Shown piece by piece: positions 49,978-59,213 of a stretch of 64,000 nt of DNA (the first letter of the stretch is position 1; each line of letters begins with the position of its first letter). Position numbers and translations under genes: made by a program. Source of the stretch: an uncultured Bacteroidales bacterium (GTDB lineage Bacteria > Bacteroidota > Bacteroidia > Bacteroidales > UBA932). The notes beneath the pieces were generated by a model. That model made no database searches. It was not told where the DNA came from and saw nothing but the letters and a program-made list of their open reading frames with translations. Location: NCBI GenBank assembly GCA_944322565.1, contig CALUPG010000002.1, forward strand, positions 62,001 through 126,000, written 5' to 3'.

Positions 49978-50892
49978 TCAGCGCCAGAAATGAAGAATCC
50001 TGTTTCTGTTGTTCAAATCTTTTGTCAATTCAGTACGGGAAAACCCTGCTGCAATGAATATTTCGGCAGTCTGCGCTCCGAAGGCCTCGTTAATCTCCAC
50101 AAATCCGGCTCCGTCCGGATTGAGATGGTCCATGGAGAATGCGGCGATTGCCCTGTAGTACAGAAGAGGATCGTCATCAGGGACAAACAGGGCGCCTGCC
50201 GGTTCATACTCCAGCACATTTCTGGACATGAGCGCTTTCTCGGACTCTGTCACATACGGCGGATTGGAGACAATCAGATCAAACTTCCCTGTGACATTGC
50301 CGGTATCCTCGCCGGTTCCTGCCTTCAGAATGTCATGCAGGACAAAACGGGGACTTTTTGCTCCGGTATTTTTCTGTATGGTCCTGAAATCCTGGGAACG
50401 GGCGAGTGCCAAAGCCTTCTCAGAAATGTCCGTCCCGACAGTCTCGGCTCCCGGAACAGACAGGGCAAGAGTCCAGGCGATGCAACCCGAACCGGTACAA
50501 AGGTCCAGTATTCTCACCGCAGAGGCGAACTTTCCTGAAGAAAGCCGCATTCTGCTTATTCTTGAGGCAAATCCGATTGCATTCCTGCACAGAAGTTCCG
50601 TCTCCTGCCTCGGAATCAGGACATCCGGAGTGACCCTGAAGTCATATCCGCAGAATGGGGCATGCCCGACGACATATTGGAGAGGCTCCGCCTCGGCCAG
50701 CCGGGAGAGCTTTTTCTGAAGTTCCGGCAGCTTTCTGTCCGCTATCACGAAGTCCGGCTCTACTATATGGGTATAGCTTCTGGTCCCGAGCACATCTTCG
50801 CACAGGCCCAGAATCATTGCCCTGGCTTCGTTCTGTCCATATAAAGATTCCAGGGCAGACACTGCCTCTGAAATAAAATCCTTCAGCAACAT
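49978..50892 (-). CDS. prmC: release factor N5-glutamine methyltransferase
   Basis: A 304-residue PrmC, which methylates the GGQ glutamine of release factors. Motifs: LIPRQETELLCRNA, ILDLCTGSGCIAWTLALSVPGAETVGTD (SAM-binding), and the catalytic NPPYVTESE. The short N-terminal helical domain is present. ATG 50892 leaves 7 bases to ddl; the alternative ATG 50925 overlaps it by 26 bases. Confidence 0.94.
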   Translation of the reverse strand: MLLKDFISEAVSALESLYGQNEARAMILGLCEDVLGTRSYTHIVEPDFVIADRKLPELQKKLSRLAEAEPLQYVVGHAPFCGYDFRVTPDVLIPRQETELLCRNAIGFASRISRMRLSSGKFASAVRILDLCTGSGCIAWTLALSVPGAETVGTDISEKALALARSQDFRTIQKNTGAKSPRFVLHDILKAGTGEDTGNVTGKFDLIVSNPPYVTESEKALMSRNVLEYEPAGALFVPDDDPLLYYRAIAAFSMDHLNPDGAGFVEINEAFGAQTAEIFIAAGFSRTELTKDLNNRNRILHFWR

Positions 50893-50899
50893 GCCAGTG

Positions 50900-51931
50900 T
50901 CATTTGTTATAGCCGCTGTTCTCAATAATCCCGGAAAGGAATGCAGTCATGTCCATACCTGCCGTACGGACCATCTTCGGCACAAGAGAAGCCGCCGTCA
51001 TGCCAGGAATGGTATTTACTTCCAGGAAATACAGCCCGTCTTCAGAAAGTATATAGTCTACTCTGACCACGCCTGAACAGCCGAGCCTTGAATAAATTTT
51101 CTTCGACACTTCCTGTACCGACGCAAAGACATCCGCCGGAAGGTCCGCCGGGCATATTTCCTGACTGAAACCGTTGTATTTGGCGTCATAGTCAAAGAAT
51201 TCATGGTCTGTGACAATTTCTATCACCGGCAAGGCCGCAAGCCCGCTTCCGTCAAAATAAACGGCGCAGGTGATTTCTCGTCCGGTCACCGATGCCTCCG
51301 CAAGGACCGTCTTCCCCTCTGAAAATGCCAGATCAAGCGCCGGAAGCATATCTTCTTCCTTCTTGACCTTTGTCACGCCGAAGCTTGATCCTCCGTCGGT
51401 CGGCTTGACAAACAGCGGAAGGCCAAGCCGCTTCACCGCATCGGAAGCGAGAGAGCCTTCTGAGACCCCGCCCTTCCTTATGAACATGTCATCTGCACAT
51501 TTCACGCAGTCCATGTCCCGGAGATAATTCTTGCATGCGAATTTGTCGAAAGTCATGGCTGAAACGAAGGAACTGCAGCTGCTGAACGGAACTGACAGCA
51601 TCTCGAAATATCCCTGGATGAGTCCGTTCTCCCCCGGAGTGCCGTGCTGCATGATGTAGGCAAAGTCAAACTTGACTTTCTCCCCGCCCAGGACCACAGA
51701 AAAATCAGTCTTGTCTATCTGCGGCCTTTCCTGTTCAGGAATTATCGTACGCATTGAGTTTATCCTGCGGCATGAGACAAGTGTCCAACTGCCGAAACGG
51801 GCAAATATTTCATACACATTATATTGAGCGCCATCAATCCTTGATGCGACGAATTCCCCGCTCCTGCATGACACTTCCCATTCCGAAGAATCACTTCCGT
51901 ATATTACTGCTATATTTCTGTATTTTCCCAT
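50900..51931 (-). CDS. ddl: D-alanine--D-alanine ligase
   Basis: A 343-residue ATP-grasp ligase that joins two D-alanines for peptidoglycan. Motifs: the N-terminal loop YGSDSSEWEVS, MQHGTPGENGLIQGYFEML, PLFVKPTDGGSSFGVTKV, EGKTVLAEASVTGREITCAV, and the C-terminal FLEVNTIPGMTAASLVPKM, which lines the Mg sites. It lies 25 bases after the PBP1A gene and before prmC. Confidence 0.95.
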   Translation of the reverse strand: MGKYRNIAVIYGSDSSEWEVSCRSGEFVASRIDGAQYNVYEIFARFGSWTLVSCRRINSMRTIIPEQERPQIDKTDFSVVLGGEKVKFDFAYIMQHGTPGENGLIQGYFEMLSVPFSSCSSFVSAMTFDKFACKNYLRDMDCVKCADDMFIRKGGVSEGSLASDAVKRLGLPLFVKPTDGGSSFGVTKVKKEEDMLPALDLAFSEGKTVLAEASVTGREITCAVYFDGSGLAALPVIEIVTDHEFFDYDAKYNGFSQEICPADLPADVFASVQEVSKKIYSRLGCSGVVRVDYILSEDGLYFLEVNTIPGMTAASLVPKMVRTAGMDMTAFLSGIIENSGYNK

Positions 51932-51956
51932 AATTACCGGTTATTTTTCATGAGAG

Positions 51957-54308
51957 TCAGTCAAAATAATAAGATTCCATGTCATTCTCCGTCTTCTGTG
52001 CGTCATTGTCGCTGCCGTCGCAGTCAAGATTGAGCTGCATGCCGGGAGGAGCCACAAACCTGTCTGTCTCGGAGATTCCGAGAGTTCCGTCTGCAAGGAC
52101 TTTCTTCATCCAGATTCCCCATATCGGCAGGGCCATGTTGGAGCCCTGTCCGTAAGTCATTGACTGGAAATGAATCTGACGGTCTTCTGCCCCTACCCAG
52201 ACACCTCCGGTCACGGATGGAGTATATCCGATGAACCACCCGTCGGCCTGGTCATTGGTCGTTCCCGTCTTGCCGGCAATCTCCCCGTGAAGCCCGTATT
52301 TGTACCTGAGTCTCACGGCAGTACCGCTGTTGACGACCCCCTGCATGAGGTTGGCCATCAGATATGCAGTCTGTTCACTTATGGCCTCCCGCTTGCGGGC
52401 GCCGAATTCTGAAAGCACATTGCCTGAATTGTCCTCAATCCTGGTCACGAACATAGGGTCGATGTGCACACCGCCTGACGGGAATGTATTATATGCCGCG
52501 ACCATTTCGTAGAGGGAAATGTCCGCCGGACCCACGCACAGGGACGGCACCTCGTCTATATGGCTTGTGATGCCCATCTTGCGCATCATTTCAGCCATAG
52601 CATGCGGGCCGAACTGCTTCATGAGATATGCAGAAATGTTGTTGCTGCTCTTTGTGAGCCCCCATTTGAGGGTCACCGTCTGCCCTATCCACTCATCCCT
52701 GTCGGTACTCTGCGGAGTCCATGTGTCATCCCCGACAATGAATGTCTGCGGCACATTCACGACCTTGTCGCATGGCGTCATGCCTTCCTGCATGGCAAGG
52801 GTATAGAGGAACGGCTTGATTGTGGAGCCGACCTGGCGTTTTCCCTGGCGGATGTTGTCATACTTGAAATATCTGTAGTCCGGTCCTCCCACATACGCCT
52901 TTACATGTCCTGTCTGCGGCTCCATTACCATGAAGGCAGCCCTGAGATGCGCCTTGTAATACCGGATAGAATCATCCGGTGTCATGACTGTATCCACATA
53001 TCCTTTCCCTTTCCAGGAAAAGACCCTCATGGAGGTCTTCTGTCCGAAGCTGCGCTTTATCTCGGCATCTGAGGCTCCTCTGGCCTTCATGGTACGCCAG
53101 CGGTCACTCCAGCGTCTTGCCTGGGCCATGAGCCTGTCCCTGGTCGCCTTGTCTATGTCATTTGAGAACGGCTTGTTGACCTTGGAGCGCTGGTCAATCC
53201 AGAACTTGTCCTGAAGGTCCTGCCCAAGATGCTCCGCCACAGCCTCTTCGGCATATTTCTGCATCTTGTAGTTGATGGTCGTGTATATCCTGAGCCCGTC
53301 CCGGTCAAGGCTGTATTTTGAGCCGTCCGGCTTGAGATTCTTGTTGAGCCAGCCGTACAGCGGGTCATCGGCCCACTGGAGGGAATCCGCACGATAGTCC
53401 TCGTATATGCTGTAGTCGGACCTGTCCGGCTCTGAGGCATTCATAGTCCTGCGGAGCATGTCCCTGAAATACGGGGCAAGACCGGCATTATGGTCCAGCA
53501 TCCTGTAAGACAGCACGATAGGCAGCTGCCGAAGAGAATCGCACTCTGGCTTGGTGATGTAGCCGGCCTTCTGCATCTGGCCGAGGACAAAATTCCTGCG
53601 GACAAGAGCCTTGTCCGGATTCCGCACCGGATTGTATCTGGTAGGCTTGTTGACCATACCCACGAGCATGGCACTCTCCTCCCGCGACAGTTCGCATGGG
53701 TCCTTCCCGAAAAATGTCATGGACGCGGACTTCACTCCGTAGGCATTGCTGCCGAAGAAGACGGCATTCATGTACATGTCCATTATCTCGTCCTTGGTAT
53801 AGTTGCGCTCGAGCTTCACGGCCGTAATCCATTCCTTCATCTTTATCCATACCATCTTCACCTTGGACCAGCCCGGGATACTGCTGCTCACATCCTGCCT
53901 CGGATACAGAGTCTTGGCAAGCTGCTGGGTGATGGTACTTCCCCCGCCCTGGCTTGAATCGCTGAACAGAAGCGTCTTCACGAGAACCCTGCCCAGACTT
54001 ATGAAGTCTATTCCCGAATGGTTATAGAAGCGGACATCCTCCGTTGCCACCGCAGCCTCGACCAGATACGGGGAAAGCTCTTCGTAAGATACATACGACC
54101 TGTTTTCTATATGGAATGTGGAGAGGATTTCCCCGTCTTCAGCTATCACCTGGGTGGCGAGCTTGCTTTCCGGGTTCTCCAGCTCCTCGAATGAAGGAAT
54201 GTCAGCAAATGCCCAGACGAGGAGAAGCATCACGGCAACCAGCACGAAAGGAAAGCTGAAAAGTATCCAGAACCATATCACTATGCGCTTTTTTGTCTTG
54301 TCCGTCAT
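51957..54308 (-). CDS. mrcA: class A penicillin-binding protein (PBP1A)
   Basis: A 783-residue bifunctional peptidoglycan synthase: one N-terminal membrane helix (about 9-33), a GT51 glycosyltransferase domain (ATEDVRFYNHSGID, with the catalytic Glu; GGSTITQQLAKTLYPR), and a transpeptidase domain with SxxK in GSTIKPF (about 500), SxN in SSNN, and KTGTTND (about 690). It makes and crosslinks glycan strands in the periplasm. First gene of the unit with ddl and prmC, divergent from topA. Confidence 0.95.
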   Translation of the reverse strand: MTDKTKKRIVIWFWILFSFPFVLVAVMLLLVWAFADIPSFEELENPESKLATQVIAEDGEILSTFHIENRSYVSYEELSPYLVEAAVATEDVRFYNHSGIDFISLGRVLVKTLLFSDSSQGGGSTITQQLAKTLYPRQDVSSSIPGWSKVKMVWIKMKEWITAVKLERNYTKDEIMDMYMNAVFFGSNAYGVKSASMTFFGKDPCELSREESAMLVGMVNKPTRYNPVRNPDKALVRRNFVLGQMQKAGYITKPECDSLRQLPIVLSYRMLDHNAGLAPYFRDMLRRTMNASEPDRSDYSIYEDYRADSLQWADDPLYGWLNKNLKPDGSKYSLDRDGLRIYTTINYKMQKYAEEAVAEHLGQDLQDKFWIDQRSKVNKPFSNDIDKATRDRLMAQARRWSDRWRTMKARGASDAEIKRSFGQKTSMRVFSWKGKGYVDTVMTPDDSIRYYKAHLRAAFMVMEPQTGHVKAYVGGPDYRYFKYDNIRQGKRQVGSTIKPFLYTLAMQEGMTPCDKVVNVPQTFIVGDDTWTPQSTDRDEWIGQTVTLKWGLTKSSNNISAYLMKQFGPHAMAEMMRKMGITSHIDEVPSLCVGPADISLYEMVAAYNTFPSGGVHIDPMFVTRIEDNSGNVLSEFGARKREAISEQTAYLMANLMQGVVNSGTAVRLRYKYGLHGEIAGKTGTTNDQADGWFIGYTPSVTGGVWVGAEDRQIHFQSMTYGQGSNMALPIWGIWMKKVLADGTLGISETDRFVAPPGMQLNLDCDGSDNDAQKTENDMESYYFD

Positions 54309-54371
54309 TATTGAGATGTCTTTTGAGTCAATTATAAATGTCTTTTAAATCTTTCAAACTGCATTGACTTG

Positions 54372-54379
54372 CAAAAATA
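54372..54379 (-). promoter_or_regulatory. -7 element of the PBP1A unit
   Basis: TATTTTTG on the minus strand, about 60 bases before ATG 54308. The divergent topA has a weaker TTACTTTG at 54391-54398. Confidence 0.4.
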
Positions 54380-54428
54380 GCAACAAAATCCTTACTTTGC
54401 AGTCCGAAAACAAGAAAAGTCAGAGAAC

Positions 54429-56738
54429 ATGGAGGGAAATCTTGTTATTGTAGAGTCTCCGGCCAAGGCCGGAACTATCCAGAAATTCCTGGGAAACGAC
54501 TATACGGTAAAGTCCAGCTTCGGCCATATCCGCGATTTGAAAGACAATGCATTGAGCGTAGATGTCAACGACAGGTTCAAGCCGGAGTATGTGATTCCGG
54601 ATGACAAGAAAAAAGTCGTATCTGAACTTAAGAAGGCAGCCAAGTCCGCCGAAACGGTCTGGCTCGCATCCGATGAAGACCGGGAAGGAGAGGCCATATC
54701 CTGGCATCTGTTCGAGACTCTCGGACTGAAAAAGGAAAATACCAGAAGAATCGTTTTCCACGAAATCACCAGGGACGCCATCCTCAACGCGATAAAGAAC
54801 CCGAGGGACATAGACATGAATCTTGTCGACGCCCAGCAGGCAAGACGGGTACTGGACAGGCTGGTAGGCTTTGAACTTTCCCCCATACTATGGAGAAAAA
54901 TCCAGCCGAAGCTCTCAGCCGGACGCGTTCAGTCAGTCGCACTGAGGCTTGTGGTAGACAGGGAAAGGGAAATCATAGGATTCAGAAAAGAGCGGTACTA
55001 CCGGACAGATACTGTCTTCCATCCGGAAGGCACCCCGTCTAATATTCAGGTGAAGGCGACTCTTGACACAAGGTTCAAAACCGCAGAAGAGACCGGAAAG
55101 TTTCTGGAAAGATGCATCGGAGCCACATTCAGGGTAAAGAGCATAGACAGAAAGGACGGGACAAGGACTCCGGCTGCCCCCTTCACCACATCTTCCCTCC
55201 AGCAGGAGGCGTCAAGGCGCCTGAGGATGTCAGTGAGCCAGACCATGAGCATCGCCCAGAAGCTCTATGAAGAAGGACACATTACATACATGAGGACCGA
55301 CTCGACCAATCTGTCCTCACTTGCAATAGGCACCGCAAAGAAATTCATCTGCGACAACTTCGGGGAGGAATATTCAAGGACAAGGCAATACAAGACAAAG
55401 ACCAAAGGGGCACAGGAAGCCCATGAAGCCATAAGGCCTACTTACATCGAACACACCGAGATTCCGGGGACAGCCCAGGAAAAGAAGCTGTATGAACTCA
55501 TCTGGAAGCGGACCGTAGCCTCACAGATGGCCGATGCCCGGGTCTTGAGGACCTCCGTAAAGGCCGGTGCCGACGGGATAGAAGAAAATTTCCTTATACA
55601 AGCTACGCAGGTACTGTTCGACGGCTTCCTCAAACTTTACATTGAAAGTTCCGAAGACCAGCCGCAGGATGAAGACGAGGTGATTCTTCCTGAAATGCAT
55701 GTGGGAGATGTGCTCGAAGCCGGAGACATCGTGTCCGAATGCAAGTTTACCGCTCCTCCGGCCAGATACTCGGAGGCAACGCTCGTGAAACGGCTTGAGG
55801 AACTCGGCATAGGGAGACCTTCCACATACGCGCCGACTATCTCCACCCTGACCAAGGCGAGAGGCTATATAATAAAAGGAGACAAGCCGGGAGAGAAAAT
55901 CCCTGTCGAAGACCTCGTGCTCAGGGAGGGGACAATCAGGACTGTTAAGAGGACGGAAGTGACAGGGGCTGAAAAAGGACGGCTGTTACCCCAGGAAATA
56001 GGAATGATTGTCACAGATTACCTTGTCAAGAACTTTGACAGGATACTTGACTACGGATTCACTGCTGGAGTTGAAAAGGAATTTGACCAGATTGCCGCCG
56101 GCAAACTGGAGTGGGACAATGTCATATCAGCATTCTACACCCCTTTTCATCAGAAAGTGGAGGAAACGATACATGACAATGTCTACAGCCATGTCAGCAG
56201 GGAACTCGGGACTGACCCGAAAGACGGTCTGCCTGTGACCGCAAGATTCGGCCAGTACGGGGCGTATGTGCAGAAAGGGGAAGGAGACGGCAGGACATAC
56301 GCAAGCCTCGCTCCGGGACAGCTCATAGAAAGCCTTACACTTGAAGATGCGCTCAAGCTCTTCGACCTGCCGAGGACAGCGGGTGAATACAACGGCATTC
56401 CTGTCATCTGTACAAAGGGACGGTTCGGACCATATATAAAATACGGGGACAAGAATGTCTCCCTACCGAGGGGCACCGATCCGCTGAACATTGACCTTCA
56501 GAGCTGCATCTCACTGATAGACAAGGCGGCAGACAAAGATGCCCATAAGATTATCGCCAACTTCGAAGAAAGCGGCATACAGGTCATCAACGGCAACTAC
56601 GGCCCTTACATCAAGTACTCCGGTTCAAACTACAGGATACCGAAAGGCACGGATGCATCATCTCTGACAGAAGAGGATTGTAAAAATATAATATCCTCCA
56701 GTGAACCTACAGGCCGAAAGAGAAGAAAAAGCAAATAG
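54429..56738 (+). CDS. topA: DNA topoisomerase I
   Basis: A 769-residue type IA topoisomerase that relaxes negative supercoils. The Toprim domain has VIVESPAKAGTIQKFLG and the acidic triad in ASDEDREGEAI. QQARRVLDRLVGFELSP follows; the catalytic Tyr lies in YMRTDSTNLS (about 290), and IGRPSTYAPTI follows it. The C-terminus has no Cys4 zinc fingers but repeats of the FGQYGAYVQKG / RFGPYIKYGDKN / NGNYGPYIKYSG type and a basic tail, as usual in Bacteroidota. Confidence 0.96.
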   Translation: MEGNLVIVESPAKAGTIQKFLGNDYTVKSSFGHIRDLKDNALSVDVNDRFKPEYVIPDDKKKVVSELKKAAKSAETVWLASDEDREGEAISWHLFETLGLKKENTRRIVFHEITRDAILNAIKNPRDIDMNLVDAQQARRVLDRLVGFELSPILWRKIQPKLSAGRVQSVALRLVVDREREIIGFRKERYYRTDTVFHPEGTPSNIQVKATLDTRFKTAEETGKFLERCIGATFRVKSIDRKDGTRTPAAPFTTSSLQQEASRRLRMSVSQTMSIAQKLYEEGHITYMRTDSTNLSSLAIGTAKKFICDNFGEEYSRTRQYKTKTKGAQEAHEAIRPTYIEHTEIPGTAQEKKLYELIWKRTVASQMADARVLRTSVKAGADGIEENFLIQATQVLFDGFLKLYIESSEDQPQDEDEVILPEMHVGDVLEAGDIVSECKFTAPPARYSEATLVKRLEELGIGRPSTYAPTISTLTKARGYIIKGDKPGEKIPVEDLVLREGTIRTVKRTEVTGAEKGRLLPQEIGMIVTDYLVKNFDRILDYGFTAGVEKEFDQIAAGKLEWDNVISAFYTPFHQKVEETIHDNVYSHVSRELGTDPKDGLPVTARFGQYGAYVQKGEGDGRTYASLAPGQLIESLTLEDALKLFDLPRTAGEYNGIPVICTKGRFGPYIKYGDKNVSLPRGTDPLNIDLQSCISLIDKAADKDAHKIIANFEESGIQVINGNYGPYIKYSGSNYRIPKGTDASSLTEEDCKNIISSSEPTGRKRRKSK

Positions 56739-56805
56739 AGAACATTACTTTTCTCCGAAAATACGGCATTTTTATTGAAATTTATAATTTTTATCGCGGA
56801 GTCAG

Positions 56806-56835
56806 TTGCAATTTTAAAATTTGTGATTAACTTCG
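56806..56835 (+). promoter_or_regulatory. promoter of the Lrp-type regulator
   Basis: TTG (56806-56808) lies 19 bases before TAACTTCG (56828-56835; one mismatch to TAnnTTTG). Leader of about 30 bases to ATG 56869. Confidence 0.45.
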
Positions 56836-56868
56836 CGCTCGTAAACAATTATAAATTATAATCAGAAT

Positions 56869-57384
56869 ATGCCAACTTATCACATTGACCAGATTGACCA
56901 GAAAATTCTGTCTTTCCTTGTAAAGAACGCAAGAATGCCATTTCTTGAAATCGCAAGGGAATGCGGAGTGTCAGGAGCGGCAATTCACCAGAGAGTGAAG
57001 AGGCTCGAGTCCAACGGTGTCATCACCGGATCAAGACTTCTTGTCAAGCCGCAGGCTCTCGGCCTGGAAGTTTGCGCATTCGTCAGCGTGTCACTTCTTG
57101 AGGCCAACAAATACCCTGATGTGATTGACGCCCTGAAAAAGATTTCAGAAGTGGTAGAATGCCATTTTGTCACAGGAAAATATCCGATTCTTCTGAAAAT
57201 CTATTGTTTCAACCATGACCATCTTATGGAAATCCTGGTAAATACCATCCAGAAGATTCCATACGTGAAGGCTACCGAGACCCAGATCTCCCTTGACCAG
57301 GCAATTGAACGCCAGGTATGGGTCAAAGACTATCAGAATACCAGCTTCTCAGCAAGTACAAAGAGAGAAAGGGAATCAAAGTAG
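56869..57384 (+). CDS. Lrp/AsnC family transcriptional regulator
   Basis: A 171-residue regulator: N-terminal winged helix (IDQKILSFLVKNARMPFLEIA, VSGAAIHQRVKRLESNGVI) and C-terminal RAM/ACT-like domain (VCAFVSVSL, VVECHFVTGKYPILLKI, PYVKATETQISL). Such proteins bind amino acids or related small molecules and form rings of dimers. The target genes are unknown. It converges with ispD; the two coding ends overlap by 9 bases. Confidence 0.92.
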   Translation: MPTYHIDQIDQKILSFLVKNARMPFLEIARECGVSGAAIHQRVKRLESNGVITGSRLLVKPQALGLEVCAFVSVSLLEANKYPDVIDALKKISEVVECHFVTGKYPILLKIYCFNHDHLMEILVNTIQKIPYVKATETQISLDQAIERQVWVKDYQNTSFSASTKRERESK

Positions 57385-58083
57385 AAGAATCTTCTCTGCA
57401 AGCATAAGATCTGCGGGAGCCGTGAGTTTTATGTTCAACGGCTCTCCGTCTGTAAATGCAAGGGAGACCCCGGACTTCTCGACCACAGAGGCATCATCAG
57501 TAAACGACATGTCGTACGCCTGCATGTAGGCCGTCTTCAGGACTTCAGAATGAAATATCTGCGGGGTCTGGACCCTGAACAGCAGACTTCTGTCCGGCCG
57601 GAGGCCAGCCACAGGCTCATATCTCACCTCACCGGAAGCCTCCTCGCTTCTTTTCAGCGCGCGCAGCGTGTCCGTGCTCGGAATCACCGGCACTAAGGCC
57701 GGAACTTCCTCTGCGAGCCCGAACATTTTCTTTATAAGGGCTGCGGACAACAGGGGCCTTGCTCCGTCATGCACAGCCGCCAGAGCCCCGTCGGGTACAG
57801 CCTCAAGAGCATTTCTCACAGAATGAAACCTGGAAATCCCGCCCCTGACAAGAGTCTGCCTTGCGGTCACACCCCTTGCGGCACAATAATCTTTCCAATA
57901 GCCGATATATTCATCCGGGAGAACTGTGACGACTCTGATATCCGGCTCTGCGTCGATGAATTTCTCAAGAGTACGGTGAAGCACAGCCTTGCCCCCGAGT
58001 TCAAGGAACTGTTTCGGGACCGGGGCACCCATTCTCGACCCGCAGCCGCCTGCCATCAGCAAAAGATATTTTTTCCGTGTCAT
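57376..58083 (-). CDS. ispD: 2-C-methyl-D-erythritol 4-phosphate cytidylyltransferase
   Basis: A 235-residue IspD, third step of the MEP isoprenoid pathway. Motifs: LLMAGGCGSRMGAPVPKQFLEL, VRGGISRFHSVRNAL, AVHDGARPL, QTPQIF, and FTDDASVVEKSG. The frame is open far upstream (to 58764), but that part is the antisense of mreB and not family-like; ATG 58083 is the family start. The -7 box ends 7 bases before the ATG, so the mRNA may be nearly leaderless. Confidence 0.95.
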   Translation of the reverse strand: MTRKKYLLLMAGGCGSRMGAPVPKQFLELGGKAVLHRTLEKFIDAEPDIRVVTVLPDEYIGYWKDYCAARGVTARQTLVRGGISRFHSVRNALEAVPDGALAAVHDGARPLLSAALIKKMFGLAEEVPALVPVIPSTDTLRALKRSEEASGEVRYEPVAGLRPDRSLLFRVQTPQIFHSEVLKTAYMQAYDMSFTDDASVVEKSGVSLAFTDGEPLNIKLTAPADLMLAEKILLL

Positions 58084-58089
58084 AGAAGA

Positions 58090-58097
58090 CAAAGATA
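58090..58097 (-). promoter_or_regulatory. -7 element of ispD
   Basis: TATCTTTG on the minus strand, only 6 bases from the ispD ATG (58083). Confidence 0.5.
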
Positions 58098-58119
58098 CTG
58101 ATATTAAAAACTTTTTTAT

Positions 58120-58127
58120 TACTTTTG
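58120..58127 (+). promoter_or_regulatory. -7 element of the mreB operon
   Basis: TACTTTTG fits TAnnTTTG, 62 bases before ATG 58190. Confidence 0.45.
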
Positions 58128-58189
58128 TCAAATTAATTTCACTGACTGCGAATTCAGAATTATTAACGGAATTTAGAAGACAAAGGGAG

Positions 58190-59212
58190 ATGGGATTTTC
58201 ATTGTTTACGCAGGAGCTTGCGATAGACCTGGGGACAGCCAACACCGTCATTTTCCAGAATGACCAGATAGTTCTTGACGAACCGAGCATCGTCGCCGTA
58301 GAGAACAGCACTGGAAAACTGATAGCTCTGGGGCAGAAAGCCAAGAGGATGCAAGAAAAGGAGAACCCCGGCATCAAGACTGTCCGCCCGCTCAGGGGAG
58401 GCGTCATAGCGGACTTCAATGCCGCAGAAATGATGATCAGGGGATTCATAAAGGAAGTAAACAGCCGCAAAAGACATATATTCACACCGAACCTGAAGAT
58501 AGTCATCGGTATCCCTTCCGGAAGCACCGATGTGGAAATCAGAGCCGTGCGCGACTCTTCGGAACATGCAGGAGGACGTGATGTATTTCTCATTTTCGAG
58601 CCGATGTCAGCCGCATTGGGAATCGGCCTGGATGTGGAGGCTCCGAAAGGCAACATGGTTGTCGATATCGGAGGCGGCACTACAGAAATCGCCGTCATTT
58701 CCCTCGGAGGCATTGTCATCCAGAACAGTGTAAAAGTAGCCGGAGACGTATTCACAAGCGACATCCAGTATTATCTCAAGCAGCAGCACAACATAAAGGT
58801 CGGTGAGACGACTGCCGAAAGGATAAAAATAGCCGTTGGTGCTGTCATTCCTGACCTGGAGGTCGAGCCGGAGCCGTTCGTGGTCCGTGGCCCGAATCTC
58901 ATGACGGCCCACCCTGTCGAGGCGACAATAACCTATCAGGAAATTGCGCACTGCCTGGACAAGTCCATCTCCAATGTGGAGGCAGCCATTCTGCATGTAC
59001 TTGAGCAGACCCCTCCGGAGCTTTACTCCGACATTGTGGAGAACGGCATATACCTGTCCGGCGGCGGAGCTCTTCTCAGGGGACTGGAAAAGCGCCTCAC
59101 TGAAAAGATGAACATACAGTTCCATGTGGCCGAAGACCCTTTGAGGGCCGTTGCAAGAGGAACTTGCATTGCGCTGAAGAATACGGCCAACTATCCTTTC
59201 CTCATGAGGTAG
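58190..59212 (+). CDS. mreB: rod-shape determining protein MreB
   Basis: A 340-residue actin homologue that guides lateral wall synthesis. Motifs: LAIDLGTANT (phosphate 1), VVDIGGGTTEIAVISLGG (phosphate 2), and LSGGGALLRGL (adenosine). The ATG at 58190 (MGFSLFTQEL, an amphipathic membrane-binding start) is the family start. First gene of the mreBCD-mrdA-rodA operon; mreC starts 1 base after its stop. Confidence 0.97.
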   Translation: MGFSLFTQELAIDLGTANTVIFQNDQIVLDEPSIVAVENSTGKLIALGQKAKRMQEKENPGIKTVRPLRGGVIADFNAAEMMIRGFIKEVNSRKRHIFTPNLKIVIGIPSGSTDVEIRAVRDSSEHAGGRDVFLIFEPMSAALGIGLDVEAPKGNMVVDIGGGTTEIAVISLGGIVIQNSVKVAGDVFTSDIQYYLKQQHNIKVGETTAERIKIAVGAVIPDLEVEPEPFVVRGPNLMTAHPVEATITYQEIAHCLDKSISNVEAAILHVLEQTPPELYSDIVENGIYLSGGGALLRGLEKRLTEKMNIQFHVAEDPLRAVARGTCIALKNTANYPFLMR

Positions 59213-59213
59213 A

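Noticed and set aside
58084..58764. N-terminal extension of ispD by 227 residues.
   Set aside because: It is the reverse of the mreB coding region and lies upstream of the ispD promoter; IspD proteins start at the chosen ATG.
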